Of a stretch of DNA of 6,510 bases, positions 1 through 4,982 are shown piece by piece. How positions within the stretch are numbered: position 1 is the stretch's first letter; each line of letters opens with the position of its first letter. The position numbers and the translations under genes are program-made. Source of the stretch: Cytophagales bacterium (GTDB taxonomy: Bacteria > Bacteroidota > Bacteroidia > Cytophagales > Cyclobacteriaceae); the NCBI GenBank assembly GCA_003541895.1, contig DPLR01000010.1, positions 1 through 6,510 on the forward strand, read 5' to 3'. The notes beneath the pieces are model-generated. The model did no database searches. It saw nothing but the letters and a program-made list of their open reading frames with translations, and was not told where the DNA came from.

Positions 1-399
1 AGATGTACTCAAATAATTAAGGCCAATTCCTTGATACGCCTTTGCGATTTCCGATTCTAACGAAATCTTTTTTGCTAAGCTCAACGCCTTTCGATGCAGG
101 AGAACTGAAGAATCATATTGGCCTTGTAAATGATAAAGCTCGGCCAACAGATTACATAAGCCCACAAAATCATTTGCATAGGCAGTGTGAAAAGGAAACT
201 TAAGTGCATTTCGGTAGTAAATAATAGCTTTGGTGGGTTCCTGTTTCTCAAAAGTTTCTCCCAGTTTTTTATATGCAGCAAACGATTGGGCATCGCCCCT
301 ATTTTGTCTGACTATCTCCAACAAACTATCTACAACCTGTTGCTGAGCGAAGGAGGTTGCCCAAAAAATCGATAAAATAAAAATGAACAGAAATCGCAT
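1..399 (-). CDS. Secreted TPR-repeat protein, N-terminal part (gene continues beyond the left edge)
   Basis: This minus-strand frame is open for 133 codons from an ATG at 399-397 to the window edge, so the C-terminus is missing. Residues 1-18 form a classical signal peptide (basic start, then LFIFILSIFW, ending TSFA before QQQ), which implies export to the periplasm or a periplasmic sensor domain. The rest reads as helical TPR units: about residues 40-68 (KKLGETFEKQ, then IIYYRNALKF), about 75-108 (LLAELYHLQGQYDSSVLLHRKAL), and the start of a third (AKAYQGIGLNYLS). TPRs are protein-binding scaffolds. In Bacteroidota, exported TPR arrays of this type often precede a membrane helix and a histidine kinase or LuxR-type output domain, but that part lies outside the window, so a sensor role is only inferred. 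A plain TPR scaffold is equally possible. The gene is transcribed away from ftsK and has its own promoter candidate at 424-454. No upstream in-frame start would keep the signal peptide better placed. Confidence 0.85.
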   Translation of the reverse strand, partial: MRFLFIFILSIFWATSFAQQQVVDSLLEIVRQNRGDAQSFAAYKKLGETFEKQEPTKAIIYYRNALKFPFHTAYANDFVGLCNLLAELYHLQGQYDSSVLLHRKALSLAKKISLESEIAKAYQGIGLNYLSTS

Positions 400-423
400 A
401 GACGTTTATTAAAAAGTAAAACT

Positions 424-454
424 GAAAAATACCAGAATGATTTTATATGACAAA
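424..454 (-). promoter_or_regulatory. Bacteroidota-type promoter for the TPR gene
   Basis: Read on the minus strand there is TTTG (454-451), a 19-bp spacer, then TATTTTTC (431-424). The Bacteroidota consensus is a -33 TTTG-like box and a -7 TAnnTTTG box about 19-21 bp apart. This fits with one mismatch, in the last base. Transcription would start near 418-420 and give a leader of about 20 bases. The -33 box lies inside a tandem 7-bp repeat (ATGACAA twice, 447-460). Pattern match only. Confidence 0.5.
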
Positions 455-480
455 TGACAAGGCAGTTGGAAGAAATCGGT

Positions 481-520
481 TTTGTGGTACATTTTAAGCA
501 GAGATATTTGTTTATTTTTG
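481..520 (+). promoter_or_regulatory. Candidate ftsK-lolA promoter region
   Basis: Two overlapping readings exist. One is TTTG (481-484), 18 bp, then GATATTTG (503-510), which matches TAnnTTTG in all but the first position. The other is a perfect TAnnTTTG box, TATTTTTG (513-520), without a clear -33 box at the right distance. Either gives a leader of only about 8-18 bases before the ATG at 534. No Shine-Dalgarno sequence is visible, as is common in this phylum. Which box is used cannot be decided from the sequence. Confidence 0.4.
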
Positions 521-533
521 CAGCAAATTTACA

Positions 534-2981
534 ATGGCCGAAAACACTTTTAAGACCAACACTTTCAAAAAGCCCGAAAAAGAAAAAAAGGCGAAGTCAG
601 CAAAGTCGAAGTCACGTTTTAGTTTAGAATTTTTAAAAGATCCCGGCTTCATTTTAGCGGTAGGTTTTTTCTTGATTATACTATCGCTTTATCTATTTAC
701 TGCCTTTCTTTCGTACCTCTTTACTGGAAAAGCTGATCAGAGTGTTATCGAAGCATTGAGCGACACCAGTCTTGTTGATTCTGGTAAAGAAGCAAGCAAC
801 TGGCTTGGCCTATACGGGGCAATTACTTCTCATTATCTTATTTTCCGTTGGCTAGGTGTTTCAGCTTTTTTTGTTCCACCTCTCCTTTTCTTTCTTGGAT
901 TTAAATTGGTATTCAAACGCGAACTGGTTTCGTTATTTTCTGCTTTCATTTTTTCAGTCTTTGCTGGCTTATGGCTAAGCCTTCTTCTCGGTTACATTAC
1001 TCACAGTCTTGCCGGTGTAACTGAAATCGGATTTATAAGTGGCGGCCTCGGATATGAACTTGCTAGACTCTCTGACGGACTTTTTGGTTGGGGCACGTTT
1101 TTAATCTTGGTGCTCTCCCTTTTCATTTTCATTATTTATTATTTCAATGTTACCAGCATCAATGCTTTTCAGGTGCGCGACCCGAAACCCATGGGCAATG
1201 ATGCGTTGGTTACCGAAGAGCCCGAAGAGAAAACGGATTCTACTTATACAGATGACCTTGACAATTGGCCAAAACAGGAAGACGCAGTCCCGGAACCAAT
1301 TCTGTTGGTAAACGAGCCTGTTGTAGAAAAACCAAAACCAGAAATTCAACTTGAAGTTGAAAAGGGCCCTGAACCCAAAAAGGAAGAGCTTGATTTAATC
1401 GTTGAAGAACCAATATTGGATACAGATCAGTTGGCCGAAAAATTAGTCGAAGAAAGTGGGGTTTACGATCCAACGCTTGATTTGAGCAACTATAAATTCC
1501 CTCCACTCGAGCTTTTGAATGAATATGAAGTTGGCAAAGTGCAAGTAACTCAGGAAGAACTCAATGCCAACAAAGACAAGATCGTTGCTACCCTCACCAA
1601 TTTCAAAATCGGGATCAGTAGTATCAAAGCCACGATTGGCCCCACTGTTACACTTTACGAAATCGTTCCAGAAGCTGGAATAAAAATTTCACGAATAAAA
1701 AATCTGGAAGACGACATCGCGCTTAATCTCGCTGCGCTTGGCATTCGTATCATCGCTCCCATCCCCGGCAAGGGAACGATCGGTATAGAGGTGCCAAATA
1801 AAAATCGTGAAATGGTTAGTATTCGTTCTGTTTTATCTTCGCAGAATTTTATTAAAACAGATAAGGAGTTGCCTGTAGCACTTGGTAAAACCATTTCAAA
1901 TGAGCTCTTCATTGTTGACCTTACCAAAATGCCTCACTTGTTGGTGGCCGGTGCAACAGGTCAAGGGAAATCAGTAGGCTTGAATGTGATCTTAACTTCA
2001 TTGCTTTACAAACGGCACCCAAGTCAATTGAAGTTTGTTTTGGTCGATCCCAAAAAAGTAGAGATGAGTTTATTCAGCAAAATTGAAAGACATTATCTCG
2101 CCAAACTTCCTAACAGTGAAGAAGCCATCATCACTGATACGAAAAAAGTAGTTTACACGCTCAACTCGCTCTGCATTGAAATGGAGAACCGTTACGAAAT
2201 GCTGAAGGATGCCGGAGCGAAAAACCTGAGAGAGTACAATGCGAAATTCGTTAGCAGAAAACTGAATCCGAAAGAAGGCCATCGCTTCTTACCCTATATC
2301 GTTTTAGTGATCGATGAGTTGGCCGATTTGATGATGACTGCAGGTAAAGAAGTTGAAACGCCAATTGCGCGCTTGGCTCAATTGGCCCGCGCCATCGGTA
2401 TTCACTTAGTAGTTGCAACACAACGGCCTTCAGTGAATGTAATTACCGGTGTGATCAAAGCCAATTTCCCTGCGCGACTTTCGTTCCGTGTTACTTCGAA
2501 AATAGATTCAAGAACCATTCTTGATACAGGTGGTGCCGATCAACTCGTTGGTCAAGGCGATATGTTGTTATCAGCAGGTTCAGAAATTATCCGCTTGCAA
2601 AGTCCGTTTGTTGATACTCTTGAGTTAGATAAGATCGTTGATTTCATAGGCTCTCAACGTGGCTATGATTCGGCCTACTTGCTTCCTGAATTTGAAGGCG
2701 AAGATGAAGGAGGAGCATCGATGGTTGATCTCTCTGATCGCGATGCCCTGTTTGAAGAAGCTGCGCGGTTAATTGTAAATCATCAGCAAGGAAGTACTTC
2801 ACTAATTCAACGAAAATTGAAACTTGGTTATAACCGTGCCGGTCGTTTGATCGATCAATTAGAAGCAGCCGGAATTGTAGGCCCATTTGAGGGAAGCAAA
2901 GCACGCGAAGTTTTGATTCGTGATGAAATGAGTTTGGAACAATTATTGAATACACTTAAAGAAAAACATAGTCCATCCTAA
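534..2981 (+). CDS. ftsK: DNA translocase FtsK
   Basis: FtsK is a septum-anchored hexameric ATPase that pumps chromosome ends through the closing division site and activates XerCD recombination at dif. The protein has 815 residues, normal for Bacteroidota FtsK. Order of parts: a lysine-rich cytoplasmic start (1-35); four membrane helices (about 39-63, 106-127, 131-155, 187-206); an acidic, proline-rich linker (about 213-318, much shorter than in E. coli); the alpha domain beginning near the FPPLELL motif (about 322-328); and the RecA-like beta domain with Walker A GATGQGKS (473-480) and Walker B VLVIDE (590-595, D594/E595). The conserved TQRPSVNVITG and GGADQLVGQGDML segments are intact. The gamma winged-helix domain is about 737-800, with GYNRAGRLIDQ as its DNA-recognition helix. 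No truncation or lost catalytic residue is seen. It is the first gene of a pair with lolA (9-bp gap). The start is chosen because upstream sequence is promoter-like and the next Met lies beyond the membrane helices. Confidence 0.98.
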   Translation: MAENTFKTNTFKKPEKEKKAKSAKSKSRFSLEFLKDPGFILAVGFFLIILSLYLFTAFLSYLFTGKADQSVIEALSDTSLVDSGKEASNWLGLYGAITSHYLIFRWLGVSAFFVPPLLFFLGFKLVFKRELVSLFSAFIFSVFAGLWLSLLLGYITHSLAGVTEIGFISGGLGYELARLSDGLFGWGTFLILVLSLFIFIIYYFNVTSINAFQVRDPKPMGNDALVTEEPEEKTDSTYTDDLDNWPKQEDAVPEPILLVNEPVVEKPKPEIQLEVEKGPEPKKEELDLIVEEPILDTDQLAEKLVEESGVYDPTLDLSNYKFPPLELLNEYEVGKVQVTQEELNANKDKIVATLTNFKIGISSIKATIGPTVTLYEIVPEAGIKISRIKNLEDDIALNLAALGIRIIAPIPGKGTIGIEVPNKNREMVSIRSVLSSQNFIKTDKELPVALGKTISNELFIVDLTKMPHLLVAGATGQGKSVGLNVILTSLLYKRHPSQLKFVLVDPKKVEMSLFSKIERHYLAKLPNSEEAIITDTKKVVYTLNSLCIEMENRYEMLKDAGAKNLREYNAKFVSRKLNPKEGHRFLPYIVLVIDELADLMMTAGKEVETPIARLAQLARAIGIHLVVATQRPSVNVITGVIKANFPARLSFRVTSKIDSRTILDTGGADQLVGQGDMLLSAGSEIIRLQSPFVDTLELDKIVDFIGSQRGYDSAYLLPEFEGEDEGGASMVDLSDRDALFEEAARLIVNHQQGSTSLIQRKLKLGYNRAGRLIDQLEAAGIVGPFEGSKAREVLIRDEMSLEQLLNTLKEKHSPS

Positions 2982-2990
2982 TTTAGAAAA

Positions 2991-3632
2991 ATGAAAAAAT
3001 TGGTTTTAACCTGCCTAGCATTACTTTCTTTCAATTTGATCTTTGCTCAGTACGACCCTAAAGCACTTGAGGTGTTAGAGGCTATGAGCAAAAAATACAA
3101 AGCCTTCACCTCTTTTGAAGCTAACCTTACTTCTTCTTTGATCAACGAATCGACCAACACGAAAGATGAATTCAAAGCAAAAATTACAGTGAAGGGAGAC
3201 AAATACCGTTTTGAGATACCCGAACAGCATGTTTATAACGATGGTACTACTGTTTGGACTTATTTGCCCGAGCAAAACGAAGTAAACATTGACAACTTCG
3301 ATCCAAAGTCGGACGATTTGAATCCATCTAAGATTTTTGAGATGTATAAAAAAGGGTTCAAATATTTATGGCTGGGCGACAAAACAGAAAGCGGAACAGC
3401 TTGTGATGAAATTGATCTAGTCCCCGAAAAGAAAAATGCTCAGTATTTTAAAATCAAAATGTTGATCTCGAAAAAAGACAAAAGTGTATTGAGTTGGACC
3501 ATGTTTGATCGGAGCGGCAATCGTTTTAAGTACACCATCACCAAGTTCACATCCAATGTTAAAGTTGATGATTCGTTTTTCAGTTTTGATGTAAAGAAAT
3601 ATCCGAACATTAACATTAATGAATTAAGGTGA
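2991..3632 (+). CDS. lolA: Outer-membrane lipoprotein carrier protein LolA
   Basis: LolA carries lipoproteins through the periplasm from the inner-membrane LolCDE exporter to the outer membrane. The protein has 213 residues. Residues 1-19 are a signal peptide (MKK, hydrophobic core LVLTCLALLSFNLIF, cleavage after FA before Q20). The Cys at position 8 is in the core and not in a lipobox, so this is a soluble periplasmic protein. The mature part shows the family pattern: a helical start (ALEVLEAMSKKYKAFTSFEANL), an alternating beta barrel segment (FKAKITVKGDKYRFEIP), the VYNDGTTVWTYLPEQNEV segment (about 81-98), and the end VDDSFFSFDVKKYP. It follows ftsK by 9 bp and is followed by a strong terminator. 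The ftsK-lolA order is also found in enterobacteria, which supports the name. Many Bacteroidota have more than one LolA-like protein and lack an obvious LolB, so the exact partner is not known from here. Confidence 0.9.
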   Translation: MKKLVLTCLALLSFNLIFAQYDPKALEVLEAMSKKYKAFTSFEANLTSSLINESTNTKDEFKAKITVKGDKYRFEIPEQHVYNDGTTVWTYLPEQNEVNIDNFDPKSDDLNPSKIFEMYKKGFKYLWLGDKTESGTACDEIDLVPEKKNAQYFKIKMLISKKDKSVLSWTMFDRSGNRFKYTITKFTSNVKVDDSFFSFDVKKYPNININELR

Positions 3633-3656
3633 TTACCAAAAAAGTAATTCAGATTC

Positions 3657-3685
3657 AAAGCCTCAACTTTCATTGGGGCTTTTTT
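3657..3685 (+). terminator. Rho-independent terminator after lolA
   Basis: AAAGCCTCAA (3657-3666) pairs with TTGGGGCTTT (3673-3682) in a 10-bp stem with one G-U pair and a 6-base loop. The right arm runs into TTTTTT (3680-3685). It lies 24 bases after the lolA stop and separates the ftsK-lolA unit from pyrF. Confidence 0.85.
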
Positions 3686-3703
3686 ATTACTCTTTCTAAA
3701 CTG

Positions 3704-3715
3704 AAGATATATCTT
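3704..3715. other. 12-bp perfect palindrome before pyrF
   Basis: AAGATATATCTT is self-complementary and lies in the short pyrF upstream region, after the lolA terminator. A second inverted pair overlaps it (CTTGATT 3713-3719 and AATCAAG 3747-3753). Such symmetry could bind a dimeric regulator, but AT-rich palindromes of this length also occur by chance. Confidence 0.25.
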
Positions 3716-3734
3716 GATTAACGAGGCAAAAAGT

Positions 3735-3764
3735 TTTCGATTATACAATCAAGGTTTATTTTTA
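3735..3764 (+). promoter_or_regulatory. Weak candidate pyrF promoter
   Basis: TTTC (3735-3738), an 18-bp spacer and TATTTTTA (3757-3764) resemble the Bacteroidota -33/-7 pair with one mismatch in each box. The -7 box ends only 4 bases before the pyrF ATG, so this promoter would give an almost leaderless mRNA. A promoter is expected here because the terminator at 3657-3685 isolates pyrF from lolA, but the exact boxes are uncertain. Confidence 0.25.
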
Positions 3765-3768
3765 CGGT

Positions 3769-4590
3769 ATGAACCGCGAACAACTCTTTGAGCAGATCAA
3801 AAAAAAGAAATCCTACCTCTGTGTGGGTCTTGATACCGATATTGAAAAACTTCCCAAGCATTTGTTGAAGTTTGATGATCCGGTCTTTGAATTCAACAAG
3901 CAAATCATTGATGCCACAAAAGAGTTTGCGGTTGCCTACAAACCAAATACTGCTTTTTACGAAGTGATGGGGTCGAAGGGTTGGGATAGTCTGAAAAAAA
4001 CGTTAGAATACATTCCGAAAGAGTGTTTCACCATAGCCGATGCGAAACGCGGTGACATTGGCAACACATCTTCGTTATATGCTCGAACATTTTTTAAGCA
4101 AATGGATTTCGATGCGATCACCCTCTCTCCGTACATGGGCGAAGACTCGATCAAACCATTTTTAGAATTCAACAATAAGTGGGTGATTCTGTTAATCCAT
4201 ACCTCCAATAAAGGCGCGCTCGATTTTCAGCACCTTGAACTGCGCGATGGAAGATTCTTATTTGAAGAAGTAATCAATGCCTCGCAGCAATGGGCAACCC
4301 CCGAACAGATGATGTATGTGGTGGGCGCCACGCATGTTGAACGAATTGGAGAAATCAGAAGGTTGGCTCCTCATCATTTTTTTCTTGTACCTGGAATTGG
4401 TGCACAAGGCGGAGATTTAGATGCCGTTTCTAAAGCCGGCTTTAATGAACAATGCGGATTACTTGTGAATTCTTCACGCGCTATAATCTATGCCTCGAAC
4501 AAAGAAGATTTTTCCGAAGCAGCACGAAACGAAGCCAAGAAATTACAGCAAGAGATGGATAAGTTGCTGCAGTGGTGGTACCATTTCTGA
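3769..4590 (+). CDS. pyrF: Orotidine-5'-phosphate decarboxylase, type 2
   Basis: PyrF converts orotidine 5'-monophosphate to UMP and CO2, the last step of de novo pyrimidine synthesis, in the cytoplasm. The 273-residue length and sequence fit the longer type 2 class. Visible motifs: YLCVGLDTD near the start (first TIM-barrel strand with a substrate-binding Asp); the catalytic signature DAKRGDIGNT at 91-100, with D91, K93 and D96 forming the charged Asp-Lys-Asp network; VVGATH (184-189); the phosphate-binding PGIGAQGGD (208-216); and VNSSRAIIYAS with R237 near the end. All key residues are present, so the enzyme should be active. The ATG at 3769 leaves the usual short N-terminal stretch before the first barrel strand. 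It is the first gene after the lolA terminator and probably heads the plus-strand group that follows. The downstream neighbours have no obvious pyrimidine role. Confidence 0.97.
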   Translation: MNREQLFEQIKKKKSYLCVGLDTDIEKLPKHLLKFDDPVFEFNKQIIDATKEFAVAYKPNTAFYEVMGSKGWDSLKKTLEYIPKECFTIADAKRGDIGNTSSLYARTFFKQMDFDAITLSPYMGEDSIKPFLEFNNKWVILLIHTSNKGALDFQHLELRDGRFLFEEVINASQQWATPEQMMYVVGATHVERIGEIRRLAPHHFFLVPGIGAQGGDLDAVSKAGFNEQCGLLVNSSRAIIYASNKEDFSEAARNEAKKLQQEMDKLLQWWYHF

Positions 4591-4619
4591 TTTGAGATAA
4601 TGCTTTGCCATTGATTTTG

Positions 4620-4670
4620 CTTCGATAAAATCGTAAATCGAAGAATGAACGAATCATTTCATCGTTCATT
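4620..4670. repeat. Two abutting perfect inverted repeats in the pyrF-downstream gap
   Basis: CTTCGAT (4620-4626) pairs with ATCGAAG (4637-4643) around a 10-base loop. Immediately next to it, AATGAACGA (4644-4652) pairs with TCGTTCATT (4662-4670) around a 9-base loop. The two dyads touch without a spacer. There is no T-run after either, so they are not typical intrinsic terminators. They could shape the mRNA between pyrF and the next gene or bind a protein. The left arm of the second dyad is part of the 16-bp direct repeat at 4645-4660. Confidence 0.55.
4645..4660 (+). repeat. Direct repeat, copy 1 (16 bp)
   Basis: ATGAACGAATCATTTC is identical to the first 16 coding bases of the DUF2851 gene at 4967. 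After a 4-base difference (ATCG here) the match continues with TTCATTA. In this copy the sequence opens a frame of only 29 codons, MNESF then unrelated residues, ending at 4734, so it does not encode a DUF2851 protein. Confidence 0.8.
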
Positions 4671-4685
4671 ATTAACAAAGTTACT

Positions 4686-4946
4686 ATGGAACTCATCGGA
4701 GAAATCTTTGTTAAATTCTTTATCGATCTTCTAATAAGATTTCCAGTTGGTCTTTTTAAAATTTGGATGGAGGAAGGGAGGAAAAAAAGTCTAATCAGTA
4801 TCATTAGAGAAAACGAATTTGACTACATCTGTTTGCAAGGAACGGTATCATTCATTAATATAATCGCGGCAATCGGAGCCTTAGCAATGTTTGCCTTTGT
4901 TGTTGGTGTTATTGTTTCAATTTTCAGAAACGGATTTACTCGTTAA
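4686..4946 (+). CDS. Small membrane protein of unknown function
   Basis: I do not recognise this 86-residue protein. It starts with a hydrophobic, probably amphipathic stretch (ELIGEIFVKFFIDLLIRFPVG, in two parts up to about residue 27), has a charged middle (MEEGRKK at 28-34, RENEFD at 41-46), and ends with one clear membrane helix (about 57-80, rich in Ala, Gly, Val, Ile) and a short basic tail RNGFTR. Small proteins starting ME-IGEI with an N-terminal amphipathic part and a C-terminal helix seem familiar from other Bacteroidota genomes, but I cannot name a family. The reading frame is intact and lies between co-directional genes, 20 bp before the DUF2851 start, which favours a real gene. 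No Shine-Dalgarno sequence is visible before its ATG. It fills most of the segment bounded by the two 16-bp repeats, so it may be a later arrival in this locus. Confidence 0.7.
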   Translation: MELIGEIFVKFFIDLLIRFPVGLFKIWMEEGRKKSLISIIRENEFDYICLQGTVSFINIIAAIGALAMFAFVVGVIVSIFRNGFTR

Positions 4947-4947
4947 A

Positions 4948-4966
4948 CCTTTTCAAAAGGAACTAG
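4948..4966 (+). promoter_or_regulatory. Shine-Dalgarno-like site inside a palindrome, before the DUF2851 gene
   Basis: AAGGA (4957-4961) lies 5 bases before the ATG at 4967, good ribosome-binding geometry and unusual among the starts in this window. It overlaps the palindrome CCTTTTCAAAAGG (4948-4960), where CCTT could pair with AAGG around a 5-base loop and partly hide the site. The stem would be weak. Confidence 0.5.
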
Positions 4967-4982
4967 ATGAACGAATCATTTC
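4967..4982 (+). repeat. Direct repeat, copy 2 (16 bp, start of the DUF2851 gene)
   Basis: This copy of ATGAACGAATCATTTC is the start codon and first codons (MNESF) of the DUF2851 gene. The bases before the two copies differ (CTAG here, AAGA-type at copy 1), so the match begins essentially at the ATG. Confidence 0.8.

Noticed and set aside
81..293. Minus-strand 70-codon ORF in another frame of the TPR gene
   Set aside because: It lies wholly inside the TPR reading frame, out of phase, and has no recognisable features.
187..375. Plus-strand 62-codon ORF at the left end
   Set aside because: It is antisense to the TPR gene, which has a convincing signal peptide, repeat pattern and promoter. This ORF has no family features.
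3440..3748. Minus-strand 102-codon ORF from the lolA end into the gap
   Set aside because: It is antisense to lolA and crosses its terminator. Its composition is what antisense AT-rich coding sequence gives, and no start signals are seen.
4595..4619. Possible promoter (TTTG 4591-4594 with TGATTTTG 4612-4619) before the small gene
   Set aside because: The 17-bp spacing is short and the key A of TAnnTTTG is missing, so it is too weak to list.
4644..4670. Hairpin after pyrF read as an intrinsic terminator
   Set aside because: The stem is AT-rich and is followed by ATTAACAAAG without a U-tract, unlike the clear terminator after lolA.
4645..4734. 29-codon ORF starting MNESF at the upstream repeat copy
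   Set aside because: After the shared MNESF it reads unrelated residues and overlaps the small gene out of frame. It has no visible ribosome-binding site. It is treated as a by-product of the repeat, though a leader peptide cannot be excluded.
4481..4804. Minus-strand 107-codon ORF over the pyrF end, the gap and the small gene
   Set aside because: It runs antisense across the intact pyrF C-terminus and the small membrane-protein gene, and shows no domain or membrane pattern of its own.
4645..4982. Insertion sequence or miniature transposon
   Set aside because: There is no transposase and no terminal inverted repeats at the segment ends, and a 16-bp target duplication that coincides with a start codon would be unusual.
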